Shown here in pieces: positions 30,300 to 42,343 of a stretch of 64,000 nt of DNA. The notes under the pieces were generated by a model, which saw only the letters and a program-made list of their open reading frames with translations, was not told the origin of the DNA and searched no databases. Numbering within the stretch: the stretch's first letter is position 1; every line of letters begins with the position of its first letter. The stretch spans positions 8,062,501 through 8,126,500 of the forward strand of contig OZ020517.1 of assembly GCA_963971425.1 (NCBI GenBank), read 5' to 3'. Origin of the DNA: Bryoerythrophyllum caledonicum. Lineage: Eukaryota > Streptophyta > Bryopsida > Pottiales > Pottiaceae. Both the position numbers and the translations under genes were made by a program.

Positions 30300-30440
30300 A
30301 TGTTATTACCACAACGTTTCCATTGCATTCCCATGTTGTTTCCCAGATTTCCCATCGTGTTTCCAAAGTGCTCCCCAACGTTCCCCCGTTCCCAAGGCGT
30401 TCCCCGTGTTCCCAAAGAATTCCCAATGCGTTTACACTAG
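30300..30440. repeat. Degenerate minisatellite of TTCCCA-type units
   Basis: Many copies of CGTTCCC / TTTCCCA / GTTCCCAA spaced about 10-17 bp apart. An inverted counterpart (TTGGGAAC / TGGAAAC units) is at 51725-51850, within a repeat shared by both places. Confidence 0.55.
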
Positions 30441-30524
30441 GAACCAATTTATACTTTTAAAATTTTATCCAAATTTACCTTAAGTATAGTAGGGCCCACC
30501 ACCAATCGGTGGGGCCCCAAAGCA

Positions 30525-30830
30525 GCCTCGGGCGAATTGGACCCCTCATTGGGAGTTACCCAAGGTGGCCCCATCTTAATTGCATGGGGTCATTTTCTGG
30601 CCCTCTTATTTTGGGGGGTCCATAGGCTTTTTTGAAGTTTTTGGACAAATTTGGGGCCTGTGGTCATTGTTTACCCTAGAGAACCCTCCCTTGCTGTAAT
30701 TAGGCCCCATCCAAAAACAAAATAGGGGCCAGGTTTGGCCCCACCACCTCGCGGCCCCTCGGGTAACTTCCACCAAGGGGGTCAATGTACCCTGGCCCCC
30801 AACGCAGGCCCATCCGGACACATCTCCGTG
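30525..30830. mobile_element. MITE family (GAATTG..CCCCTC...GAGGGGGTCAATTC), copy 1
   Basis: Begins GCGAATTGGACCCCTCATTG and ends near ACTTCCACCAAGGGGGTCAA. The interior (TTTTTGGGGCCATC-like, AAAATAGGGGCCAGGTTTGG) matches the better copy at 55275-55540 and a fragment at 46851-46960. Confidence 0.6.
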
Positions 30831-30837
30831 AGCTTAA

Positions 30838-31782
30838 CCCCTAAAGGACCAAGTGTTCAAAATGGGCTTTTTGAAAATTCGGTCAGGTTCCTATGCTGTC
30901 AATTTCAAATATTCATCTTTGAAATTCTTACCATTGAAGGGCATTACCAAGACCTTAGTGGGAAAACAATTTTTTCCTAAATTGGACATTTGATGAAAAA
31001 GTTATAGGGTTTTTAATTTCAAATGGGGAGGGTGGGCACCTCGAGCACCTCCAAAAACTTTTGATAGGACACTCCAATGAAAGTGAGATTTTCAGTACTC
31101 GCAAGTAATATTATTTCCCTTCATGTTGTCAAAAAAAAGTTCTTGTCTTTAGTGAAAAATAGCATACCAACCCAAGTCAAACATTTTCACACATTGTCAC
31201 TCATTGTCGGGCAAGGTACCAAAAAAACTTCTTCTTTTCCACATAAAACCTAGAGATCTTCATATTTTTCACTTTTTATTTTTTCCACAACAATATGTAA
31301 TATAAACCTTCATATTAACCATTCGGATTATCAATCAAAAACATATTAAGTTCAAAAAAAATTAAAGTGTGAACTAACAAATTTTGAGCCTCCACTCCTT
31401 GCACACTTGTTTTGAATATGCTACACCCTGTCTCTACCTCTAAAAATTGGTGTGTAAGGAGCTAACATCATGCTTAACAAGATGGTAATAGATTTAGACC
31501 TTTTGTAGTTAAATTTTTTGACACCAACTGAAGTCAAAGTCTGTTGATCCACTAAACGCAGGGAAGAAAATGAACCATTTGCTTGACTTCAAACACTATA
31601 ATCTTTCAATCCGTGCGATCAAAGTTTATGAAATTTTGTACATGTATTACTTAATAAGCCTTTATTGAGATCCTACAGTCAGAACTAAAAATCAAATTTT
31701 TTGTTACCTTCTTTATTCATTGCACTAGAATCCATTAATTTTGAAGTGTTTTTGGTGTAAAACTGCCTTGGTACCTTAGGGG
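30838..31782. mobile_element. piggyBac-like non-autonomous element, best copy
   Basis: 945 bp between TTAA at 30834-30837 and 31783-31786. TIRs are CCCCTAAAGGACCAAG and, at the right, CTTGGTACCTTAGGGG (14 of 16 pairs match). The interior is the reverse orientation of 3260-4142 and related to 52209-53499. No ORF. Confidence 0.75.
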
Positions 31783-31786
31783 TTAA

Positions 31787-32629
31787 TGAAAGTTGTGAAC
31801 AGTAAGAAGGACTCAAAAGTCAGCCCAGCCTGGGCAACTGTTATTCGGAGGCAGCACCGGATCGGTAGCATCCCACTATTTTTATAATCATATTTTGGCA
31901 CATCGCAAAGTTGAATCCGGGCAATATCAAGTTCGACGCGGTTGACCATTCATATCAACCAATATTCAAACCAAGTTCTCGGCACAACATCCGCAAAGTC
32001 TGCCCTTGACGTTGAAATGCCGACTGCACACGATACCATATCTTTGCTAGCTTTCTCTCAAGGCCACGTTCACAGACGACTTCAAGGTTCTAGAAGCTAG
32101 CAAAGGCTGATTCTCTGGCTGCTAGTGAGTAGTGAGCTGAGACAGATACCGATAGTACTGGTTGACAAGCCTTTTCTGCTCTAGGGACGCACCTTGGAGA
32201 TTGTCGGCGGCAGTGGATGTCTTCACGTTGAGAGCACTGGTCAGGTTGAGCCCTAGTTTGAGTCGGGGCAGTGATTTTAGTTGGACGGAAGGCGGCTCCG
32301 GGCAGAATCTGGTACGTCGAAGAAGTTGGCTCACTGTTTTGCTAAGGTTTTTGCCAGTGTTGCATAAGTGATGTGCAAGCAGTCTTGGTTGTGAGAGGTA
32401 ACCAGGTTGTCCAGCCCTTGATTTGTGGGGGATAGCCTTGTTCTTCCTTGGTTATGCTACGGGCAACACCATGGTTGTCTCAGTTTTGAATTTGGTATGA
32501 AGCATGATGAGTGGGCGTGCCTCAAGGTGGGCTTTTCGCATGCGTTGTGATGTGGGAGTTGAGTGATTGCGGTTGCAGAGCCAAGTATGACTTCAAGGGC
32601 CAGACGTGTTGTACGAGGGTTGGTCAGTC
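31787..32629 (+). other. 5' region of the kinase/ARM gene
   Basis: Upstream and probable 5' UTR sequence, becoming GC-richer from about 32100. There is a further in-frame start possibility only after 32600. No clear TATA box was seen. Confidence 0.35.
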
Positions 32630-35600
32630 ATGGAGCAGCGGCGCCTGCGGCCTAACTTTCAGGCGATCGAAGAAGCCGAAGAATCCAGCACGGTCGAACT
32701 CGCAACCCAGGTTGACTTCCTGCAACTCTCTCTCCTCACGGTGCGCCAAGTCCACGAGCTGCTGCGGTCCCAGAAGCACATCCTGAACGAGGTCCAATGC
32801 TGGGACCTCTCCTCAAAGCTGTCACGCGCGGCGTTCAACATCGAGCACCAGGTGCACTTCTCAGACAGCCTCGAGTGCGCCACGCCCCTTCAGAGCTTCT
32901 TCCGCATCGCGGAGAACGCGAAGCAACTCGTCCAGAGCTGCTGCAGCGCGGACTGGTGCCACGCCGCGGCCCTGCAGATCCACAACGAGGAAGCCTTCCG
33001 TGAAATTCTCGCTCAAACCGGGCTATGCTACGACGAGATCTACGAGCAAGCGAGGGAGAACGTCGAGATCGAGGATCTGCGTCAGAGCTCGGCCTTCTCG
33101 CCTCCCACCGCGGCTGAGATTCACAAGGACCAGGAGACGCTCTACGCGCGCCTCAGGGAGCTCGTGGTGGCGCAGCCCCGTCACTGGAGCAAGGAGCTCG
33201 TCCAGAGACGCCGCCTCGCGCTGCAGCTGCTGGAGAAGCTGCACGCCACTCTGTACAGAGGGAGCCTGGGGATTAAGTGGGATGACTTTCTTCTAGGTTT
33301 TTGGGATGAGTGTCATCCCATCCGAGAGAGCGTCTTCCGCACCACATGGCTGGGCATGTCGTGTGCCAAGAAGGTGGCGGATATGAACGCCACCGCCGCG
33401 GTTCTGCCTGGCACGTTGAACCACCCCAACCTCGTCAAACTGTTCCACTGGGAGGACGACTGCCTGGCGATGGAGCTCATGGAGATGAGCCTCCACGACG
33501 CCATTCGAGAGAGGAGGGCTCCGTTCCCGCTCCCTGTTGCAGTTGATATCTTGATCCAGATTGCTACTGGGCTGTGTTACCTTCATGACCACGACATTGC
33601 GCACCGGGACCTCAAGCCGTCTAATATCCTTGTGAACAGACAGAGCTCACCATATCTTCATGGCTACTTGCAGGTAACGATTATATTTGCCAATCCTTCT
33701 TATTTTGGCCACTGGATATAAACTGACTCGTTCCTTCTTTCCATGCCTTATAGCCTTAGCATCCAACTCCTTGATTAACCAGGGTTGCGTTTCAGGTGAA
33801 GTTGGCTGAATTTGGCCTTCTGAAACCGGCTGCGAGATCGTCACTTTACAGAGCACCGGAGGCGTTCTCCCAGAACGGCAGAAGTGCCAAGTTCGCAATC
33901 AAGGGCGACGTGTACAGCTTTGCTGTGATTGCGGCCCACATTCTGACCGGGAGGAGTCCGTTCCAAGCCATCCAGGCTGCCAGCTCGCAGCTGAACGAGG
34001 TGGCGATTCTCAAGCCCCAGCTGCCTTCCGAGTGCCCCGAGATGCTGGCCTCCGTTGTGAGAGAATGCTTGGTGCGGGATTACAGGAAGCGGCCTTCGTT
34101 TGTGGATATCTGCTGCAGGCTCGAGAGTGTGCGGAACCGGTTGGGCGGAGAGGATCACCATCGGCCCACTGTCACTGACTACGCTCACGAAATGTGCAGC
34201 ACGCGGTCTGCCGTCAGGCAACGAAACGCTGTCGTTCACGAGGACAAGGTGAGTCAGCCCACGTCCCTCAAAATGACAAGGCTACATTGGCGGAACTTCT
34301 GACCTTATCAAATCTGTATAACTCGTGCGGCATATCTAACATGTCCAATTTCATCAGAATATAGACCTAGAAAGCTCTGCACAAAAGTGCCGATGGTACT
34401 GAACGAGTTTAATAGGCATTGACCAGGTGGAGAGGCGATAATGTGTACTCCTTTAAAACAAGGTGTTGGTTGAGAATTTACCTAGTGACTGATGGTTTCT
34501 GACAGAATTTGTCGACGATGTCGGAGGTCCATTCAACAAGGTTGATGCCAGCAACAAGTTCGGAGGCCGCTCGGAGCATTTCCGACCTACCGTTCTCTGA
34601 TTCTCACATTGAACGCAAATCCCACTTCGACCAAGTTGAGGAGGTAAGTTCACGCATTTTAGTTCCAGTTTTGAATCATTAATAGTAGATGCTAAAACTC
34701 AGGTCGGTCCGCTGTTAGACAAAATTATGTATAATAAGTTGATGATGTAGTGTTAAAACAATCCCCCCCCTTTCTGGTTCTGAAGAGTTGGATTCTGTTG
34801 TAATTACTGTTTCGCTGGGCAGATTGATGAGAGCTCCGCGCTTGTGAACGAGCTCATCACCAAGTTGTCCAGCCGGAGCACCAAGGTGCATCGGGATGCT
34901 GCGAAGACCATAAGGTTCCTTGCCAAGATAAACAAAGAGAATCGAGTTTGTATTGCGGAGCAGGGAGGCATACCTTTTCTGATCAACCTTCTACGATCGC
35001 CTGATGAGGAGACGCAGGAGCACGCCATCACCGCGTTGATGAACCTGTCCCTGCATGAAAACAACAGAGGGCTCATTATGAGAGCAGGTAAAATGTAGTA
35101 CACACTAGCGTCATTTGTAAATCACCCCAAGTTACTTATAACATACCCCCTATTTAGACTACTCGTTCCTTGCACCAACAGAGCTTGGTAATACTGAAGA
35201 TCTTGGTGGTCTCTAAACTCAAGTCAAACGTGTAGTTCTAGCCGTCATTGAGATTGAGGAAAGTGATTGCATGAGATAGCATGAATATTTGTAAAGTCAC
35301 CTAATGTTTCTAAAAGACGCCTCTCTATCAACTACTCTTTCCTCATTCTAAATATTTGACCAATAGACCAATAGAAGAGCTTTGTGGTCGGGTGGATTTA
35401 CTTGCTAGGAAACTGACGTCGTGTTGTAGCAGGGGCAATAGACGGCATCGTTCACGTAGTGAAGTGGGGCGAGACCACGGACGCGCGCGAGAACGCAGCA
35501 GCAGCAATCCAGTGCCTCTCTTATGACAACGAGAACAAGATCTCCATCGGCAACACGGGTGCAATCCCTGCACTCGTTGAGCTTCTGCGCACCGGAAGTC

Positions 35601-36031
35601 GCCAGGGCAGGAAAGACGCAGCCCACGCGCTCTGCAACCTCGTGAGCTACCTGGACGGCAACAAGAAGCGCGCAGTGGACGCCGGTCTCACTGGCCTCCT
35701 GATGGAGATTCTGCGCGACGACTCCACCAACGAGCTGGACAACATCAGTCTGTCGGTCCTGGCGAATCTGTCGCTGTTCAAGCAGGGGCTCGTTAGCATC
35801 GGGAAGACTGAGCCTGTTGGTACGTTGGTGGACTACATCACCTGCGGGTCTCAGAAAGGGAAGGAGCTCGCCACTTCGCTCCTGTGCAAGCTCTGTCGAG
35901 AAGAGCCCAACTTCATTGAGGCTGCGTATCACTGCGGAGTGACTTGCCCTTTGGCAGCACTGCTTAGAGACGAGAATGCCACAGAACGGTGTAAACGAAA
36001 GGGAGCGCAACTGATGAATCTTTTGAGGTAG
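32630..36031 (+). CDS. Helical-bundle / degenerate kinase / armadillo-repeat protein
   Basis: Five exons join in frame with GT-AG introns: 32630-33673, 33796-34248, 34506-34643, 34823-35087, 35433-36031 (832 residues). Residues ~20-215 are helical and resemble the DUF1221/HeLo-like region of plant MLKL-type proteins. Residues ~225-480 are a kinase fold. The glycine-rich loop is degenerate, a VAIK-type Lys is present (CAKKV), the catalytic loop HRDLKPSN is intact, but DFG is replaced by EFG (353-355) just after the first intron. GDVYSFAV and RKRPSF follow. Residues ~545-832 are armadillo repeats (ELITKLSSRSTKVHRDAAKTI, ARENAAAAIQCLSYDNENK, GRKDAAHALCNL and others). It is probably cytosolic or membrane-associated signalling; weak or no kinase activity is likely. 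The MLKL link is inference. Confidence 0.8.
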
Positions 36032-36959
36032 ATTTTAGGTTAGATTAGGACCCACCTGAAGAAGACGGTGTCGCACTTCGACCTGCTCATATTTCCGTGT
36101 TGATAATTGCAACCTCCACACAAAGGATTCATTTTGTGGTCACGTAAGATGTATAGCAGCAAAATCAAGTCCACAGCTCAAACCAACGGTGAGACGTATG
36201 GTGAGACAGAAGGGCATTATTTGATATTTTGATAAATAAGACATCTAACACTGGAGGTCCGACTGACAAATCTAGTATACAGTGTCGAGGTTTCCAATTC
36301 TGAGGGGTTAATATACAGTTTCCACTGCTCTACTACTAGTTCATGAATATTGGTCTAAAGCGGTCTTACACGATACTAGTATTTCCTGCAACTGTTGATT
36401 CAGATTTCGAAGAGAACTAATGTCATTTCTAGTGCCAGGGAAATAGGACAAAAAATGCCTCAACTGTCCGGTCCAGCTCTCAATAAATTTGAAACAATGC
36501 AAAGGTGGGATGGGTACAAGTTTGCCGAGAGGGTGTTCTTGTTGATCCTCGGTTTTGGAACCAGTGCTTGCAGAGGTCTGCTGTCCAGAAGACGTTCTCG
36601 TTGTGTCTAACTCGCCATCCTTATCTTCAGGTAAAACCTGGGTAGCAAGCGCAGTGAAGGACTGGAAACATAGCTGAAAGATCTGTTGCAGCCCAGCACA
36701 TGGATTAATGAATTTTACCAGTATAAAAGCATAATAAAAAAAATCTTCATGACAAAAACCTCAGTACAAAACCATAAACTGCATTACCATTTTGGAGGCA
36801 GAGACCTTATTCACACTGGATGACTGCCAACTTCTACGGAAGGGGACGTGAATGTGACGGATCAAGCAACGCCAAACTCGAAAACCAAAAACTTTAATGG
36901 TTCAGAAAGAGGTCTAGTAGAAGACGTAGAGGAGTTCCCAAAGCGAAGCACATAGGTCA
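36032..36959. other. 3' flank of kinase/ARM gene
   Basis: Likely 3' UTR then intergenic DNA. A short ORF (36395-36610) has no recognisable domain. Confidence 0.4.
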
Positions 36960-37320
36960 TTACCTGGCAGCGATAAAGGGCACAATATAAAAGCTTAGCA
37001 ATATAAAGTTATAATATGTGTGTTGTAGACATGGAGTAGTTCTTAGTTTTATATTATGTGCCTTTATTTTGGCATTTGTATACGTGTATATAGAGGTATT
37101 TGTAGAGGTATTGTTATTTATGTTGTTATTTGTATTGGTATTTGGGGTAGTATATGTGTTGGTATATTTGCCAATATTTGTATCAATTTTTATATGTATA
37201 AAGATTTTTGTTTGTTTATTTACTTTAGTATTTGTATTATAGTGTGTATCAATATTTTTGTATGTATTTGTGTGCTTTTTTGTACAAGACAATAGGTATT
37301 TGGTATAAATTATGTATTCA
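36960..37320 (+). repeat. Low-complexity GTATTTGT-type tract
   Basis: Irregular repetition of TATTTGTATT / GGTATTTG / TTTGTTTATTT units on a T/G-rich plus strand. Apparent hydrophobic ORFs here are products of this composition. Confidence 0.7.
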
Positions 37321-37458
37321 TTTTTTGTTATAATACAGAATAAGTATAGGATATATGTATTGAGTAAGAATACATTTTCGAATCTTCAGGCCATAATGCA
37401 GGAGCATAGTGAGCATACGCTCCGTCGACATGACCGTGAGCCATCATTCCAGTGACAT

Positions 37459-39352
37459 TCATGGGAAGCTGTCCGAGACGAGATGCGCCTTAGTAGTCCT
37501 CCACATGTGAGGAAGGGCCATCTTCGCCGTGTCCATCTTGTCGTGAATGACACAAAAATAGGTCAGCGGCTTCGCCTTCGACTCCTCTCTCCATGTCGCG
37601 TAAAGCTTCCGGCAAGATTGCTGGTGATTCAAGTGAGCTTGCCTGTTGCTATAGAATAGCTCGTAAGCGGGCGTTGCCTTTGGAGTCGTCAGTAAGAACT
37701 GATTGAATTCATCGCAAGTATTGTATTTTGCGAAGGTGCTTCCAGATGGCTTAACAGCAACATTCCCGAAGAATTCCTTTCTAACTCTACTAATTGTGGA
37801 CTGACTTACAGGAGGAAGACCGTAGGAGTCGTTTGTCTGCAAGATGAAATAATTACCAAGTGAGAAGAGGATTTCAAAAGAACAATCCAACAGACAATGT
37901 GAAGTACAGAGTAAAGCAAATGGTCATTTCATGTCAACGATGACACAGCCGGAGATCTCCGGTTCAGTAACTAGGACTTTGGTCGATTGAAGAAAGAGAG
38001 TTCTAATCCATAGCATTATGCAGGGACTGATAATGTACAGCATTGACGCTCGCTCGAATTTGCTTCTAGTTGTTTTCCGTAGGAAGATACTTGAGAGTGT
38101 CAATCCGACCATTCCCGACACTACGCATTTGGTGAGGCACTTGATCCGCGTTGTCATTAATAATGGACGTCATTGACCCCATCACTTGTATAGTGGCAAG
38201 CCGTAGGCGCTTGATGCCCTTGTTACCGTGGGTTGCATTGATGATTCCTCTACTGAAATGTGCGATGTACGAGTGAAACGTGGACTTCCGAATTCCATGG
38301 ATCGTGTACCATGCAAAGGAGCAGACCTCCGTTCCCAATAGAGTGACGTACTTTCTCTTCCGGTCCCCATCAATGGAGTGAAACTGCCCGCCTACCGAGA
38401 TCGCATACTCCTTTCTGTCTTCAAAGGATTTGTCATAGAATTTCTGTCTAACAGAAAGAGTCTGGGATTGTTGAAAATATTGGCAGCATCGTCTGGGACA
38501 GCACCTTTCCGAGCTGACTTTGCGAATTTTATCATCCATAGTCCTCTTGGTGTACAAGGATTCCTTCTTCTTGAGGTCTTGCTATCGGGAAATGAAGCGA
38601 TAAGGCTCCTTTGCACAACCCCCCAAATAAGCACCAGAATCAGGTTGTAAAAGCAGGGATGCAAAACGATCTATTGTGCTTTTTAAAGACCTCCCGGAAG
38701 GAAAACAACATTCAAAAATGGGCCACGGTTCATGACTCATAATTCTCTCCGTGTCCCCCACAAAAACGTCGAGGACAGTTACACCAATGTTATCTTCTCC
38801 CAAGCATCCACTACGGAAATGATCCGCTAGTAACGAGGCCATGATTCTTCCAGAACAGAGTACTAACATATTCCCGTCCAATCGCTGCACTTCAAGTCCA
38901 ACCCATCGCTCTCGTGGTACGAAAGGGGACTCGTCGGACCGGAGATCTCCTGTTGGAATCTTGACATCCGCCCTTCTCCACAGGACCGTCCGCCGAAGTG
39001 TGTGAACAAGTGAACTGTATCCGCGTTGCAAGGGTATGAGTGGAAATTCTTCCGCCAACGATGTTATGGCCGTTGGTCTAAGTAATACGAACTCACTGGA
39101 ACCAACTGGTATGTCAACTCCAAGCCATTGACCAACTATGTGAACCTCGACAATTGATGCTTCTCCAATTTCGCCTGAACCTGGCCTCAAGAGGTTCACG
39201 GACAATCCTGACCACAAAACCTCCGACCTTCCAGTAGACTCTTCGGATGGATCATCTTCTTCCGTATAATCCGCTCGACCGAAATCGGGGCACTCAGCCG
39301 CGACTATGGCAAGATCGTCCGAGTCACTCTCCCACCAATCAGAGTCAGACAT
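37459..39352 (-). CDS. Second transposase-like gene (HDKMD type), probably one intron, one in-frame stop
   Basis: Minus strand. The block 39352-38582 is a 256-residue acidic N-terminal region (MSDSDWWESDSDDL). A TAG follows, and the same frame continues 38579-38066 with CCPRRCCQYF, FYDKSFEDRKEYAISVGG and WYTIHGIRKSTFHSYIAHF. A likely intron (donor CAA|GTATCT near 38095, acceptor TTGCAG near 37838) leads to GLPPVSQSTISRVRKEFFG...YFCVIHDKMDTAKMALPHMWR and, past the track end, a HGHVDGAYAHYAPALWP segment. The VIHDKMDxxKxxxP stretch has the same D-x-M-D spacing as VDGMDQNTTMVP in the gene at 519-2598. Both may be RNase H-fold transposases of one superfamily. The N-terminal region is unrecognised. 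Whether the internal TAG is decay or a genuine stop is unresolved. Confidence 0.5.
37949..37962. promoter_or_regulatory. 14-bp palindrome CCGGAGATCTCCGG
   Basis: Perfect palindrome inside the likely intron of the transposase-like gene; see the cluster upstream at 39467-39763. Confidence 0.8.
38939..38952. promoter_or_regulatory. 14-bp palindrome, one mismatch
   Basis: CCGGAGATCTCCTG within the N-terminal coding block of the transposase-like gene. Confidence 0.6.
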
Positions 39353-39466
39353 TCTCCCGGCCTCCGTCGGTGGATGTTCGCCTGGTGGCCGATGGCCTTA
39401 GTAAGTGAATAAGTGGACGTGGATTCGAACTGAATAACCAAGGTCAAAATCGTAGGGTGTGTCTAG

Positions 39467-39763
39467 CCGGAGATCTCCGGATGATTGTATTATGATCAAC
39501 AATGACCACTTCTTGTGTAAGTGAGGATGAGAAGGGTGAAGCTAGAAGTTCCATTTGTATCTAACCGGAGATCTCCGGTTCATCCGAACCAGGCTGCCGT
39601 GATATCTTTCAATGGTCATTTCGCACTTGAATAGCCGGAGATATCTGGGAACCCTGGGCTCGTAAAATGGGACAGCCAGATGTTTTTGGAATAGTTGCCG
39701 TGGCCTGCAAGCGAGCATGGCAGAATCCAGACTGTCATGGCTAGAACAGCCGGAGATCTCCGG
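39467..39763. promoter_or_regulatory. Cluster of four 14-bp palindromes upstream of the transposase-like gene
   Basis: CCGGAGATCTCCGG at 39467-39480, 39565-39578 and 39750-39763, with a degenerate CCGGAGATATCTGG at 39635-39648. Several copies are followed by TTC and preceded by CAG, TAG or TAA. Spacing is about 70-115 bp. The clustering next to, and within, one gene suggests a binding site, for example for its own product. Confidence 0.8.
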
Positions 39764-40730
39764 TTCGCTTTCATGTCGTCATCGAAACATCGGCCGTACG
39801 GAATATTCCAGGGTGTGGCAGAAAGATTCAGTCGCCAATCCCTAAGAACTGTTCGGATTCACACCCCAATCAGTCACGTCATCTTACTTCTCGAGTCGAA
39901 ATATATTAGGCGCTCGGGATTTGATTGTACATTCGGAGACGATGTAGTTACTGAATCACTACACGATAGCTCCCGATCGACTCTAAGGGCAGAACGAAAC
40001 ACAATCTGCTCCAATCCTCTCAAATTGAATGCGGATACGGAATTTTACGAGGAACAAACCTAGGTCTCCTGGAATACTGTAAATTGTTTCCCTGCATAAT
40101 TCTAGCACGATGTCGCGCACGCAAACACTCTCACTGACTGGCTCAGCTCCCACAGTATCCCAAACCTCCAGAGCAAAAAAGGATGAGAGCTGAGTTGAAG
40201 GATATTCTTATCAATCTCCTCATCACCTCCTGGTGGGAAAATTCAGGTGCTCAAATTTAAAACGAATCTTGGGCATGCATACTCTATCATAGTAACTGCT
40301 GTACACCATCATGATAGTGCGCATTCTTCGACGTGCCCACGACCGAGGCCACATTCCACTCATGATAAATGAAAGGCTCGTACTCATGGTTTGACCGTAT
40401 TGTAAGGAAACCATCTAGTTCCCAGAGTGCTGCAAATTAGAAAATGGTAGATGAATTATGCCCCATGGTGTATTTTTGTGTTTACTAAGGTTGTATCACG
40501 TCATGGACTAAGCCACAATATAATGTAATCGCATTAAACTTCTTGTACTCACCATTGTAGATGAAATTATACCCTACCCATAGAAAACAGTCGGCCCACT
40601 GCTGCCCACTACACTAAAAGTTTCATTTAGTGTAATGGCATGAATAGTGTACTTTCCTTAGTACACTAATTGCAAACAAGTTGACAAATAGTGTACCAAT
40701 TGCAAACAAGTGTACTTTCTCAAAAGATTA
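39764..40730. other. Non-coding or unrecognised stretch
   Basis: A 122-codon plus-strand ORF (39695-40063) has no recognised domain. The remainder contains TAGTGTACCAATTGCAAACAAG duplications near 40650-40710 and no gene. Confidence 0.4.
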
Positions 40731-40734
40731 TTCG

Positions 40735-40985
40735 ATCAAAATTTACTTAATCAAAGATTACTTTATCGGAGTACACTTTATGGATATTTAATTTTTTTAA
40801 AGCTTACTTTTTCAAGAGATTACTTTTTCAAGTTTTACTTCTTATAAAGTTTACTTTTTCAAAATTTACTTTTTCAAAACCATACTTTTTCAAAACTTTA
40901 CTTTTTCAAAAATTTACTTTCTTCCAAGTTTACTTTGAAAAAGTTCACGTTTTCAAAAGTTCACTTTTTTAAAAGTAAATTTTTC
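40735..40985 (+). repeat. Degenerate tandem repeat TTTACTTTTTCAAAA
   Basis: At least ten irregular ~14-16-bp units (TTTACTTTTTCAAAA, TTCACTTTTTTAAAAG and variants), directly upstream of the LINE at about 41000. Confidence 0.8.
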
Positions 40986-41266
40986 CAAGAATCAAAGGAT
41001 CTTTCTTTTAGTCCTTAGTCCATAATTCACCTCATAGTCCAGAAATAGTTGAATATGGCATCTATACCAAAAGATAATATAGAAAATTTCAACACAAAAT
41101 TCTTTGAAGAAAACTCCATACAAATAGACTCCCTCACAAACACTCTTGAAATAATAATCACCTATCACAAATACAATGGAAAGAAGCATGCCACACCCTA
41201 GACAAACTCATCAATAAAATCTCTAACACATTAGAACAAACCTGTAGAGCCCACCCAATACTCCAA

Positions 41267-42301
41267 ATGACAAATAGAACTTCTCAACAAGGTGGTTTTT
41301 TACCCCGCAAACTTTCCAAAACTTGGAAACAACACCTAACTACATACCATATTATAAGGAAAACCATTAGAATTGTAAATAATAACCCTCAATGGCGTAA
41401 CCACCCCATATGCAATGAACTACTAACTATACAACACATCCAAATCCCTAATCCGCCACCTCCGGACCTACCTCAGGATACATGGATAAAAGATATAGCA
41501 CTAATTGCAAAAAATGCCAACATACAAGCTCGCAAAATTACCTCAAAATACACCAAAGATAGCATTTTAAAAGCCATTTCAAAATATTGAAAGTTATACG
41601 AAATTAGCCCCAAAAAAATTAATAGCAAAGTCTTTAAAAACCTTCAATCCCCACCAATGGATTGTTTCACAGATCAATACAACAATATTCTAACTGCCCC
41701 AGAGGACATTGCGAATGAAATATTCAACCAACAAACAAAAAGTAATAGACCAACAATACCAACATGTAACTACCAACCACAACATCCATCTAAATGTACA
41801 TGTGCAGTACGCCAATATCCATGGCATGACCTCGATGGATTCACCCTTGACAAACGAGGCGAACCAGAAATCTCACTACATAAATACTTTAATTTAGCCA
41901 CATACGACACATGTCTTCGCAATCTTGGTAACAACAAAGCCCTAGGCCCAGACCGCATCCCAAACTCAATACTCATAAACATGCCCCCAAGATTCCATAA
42001 ACTATTATTCCTATTCTTCTCTCACTGTTACAAACAAAAACAAATACCTACGTCATGGAAATCAAGTACAACAATTCTACTATACAAAAAAGGCGATCCA
42101 TCTATCCTACCCAACCATAGGCCAATTGCACTAGCTAACACAATACACAAACTCTTCACTAGTACACTCACCTTTATACTATCCTCATACGGTGAAAAGT
42201 TCAAAATCCTACATGATAGCCAAGAAGGATTTAGAGCAGAAAGAAGTACCGCCCAACATCAATTACCGCAATCAACCGATCCCCAAACTACACCAAAATG
42301 A
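41267..42301 (+). pseudogene. LINE reverse transcriptase, interrupted and lacking the catalytic DD box
   Basis: Typical LINE RT motifs are visible: NKALGPDRIPNSIL, WKSSTTILLYKKGD, NHRPIALANTIHKLF and DSQEGFRAERSTAQHQ. The sequence then jumps to a post-palm segment (YIYLGTNLVPSLKW). The xADD catalytic motif has been deleted, so this RT cannot work. A stop at 41588-41590 separates the upstream segment. Confidence 0.8.
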
Positions 42302-42343
42302 ACCATACATATACTTAGGTACAAATCTTGTTCCCTCACTAAA

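Noticed and set aside
37018-37295. Hydrophobic ORFs of 74-79 codons resembling membrane peptides
   Set aside because: They arise from a low-complexity T/G-rich repeat and overlap in several frames.
39695-40063. 122-codon ORF next to the palindrome cluster
   Set aside because: No recognisable domain or splice context; may be chance.
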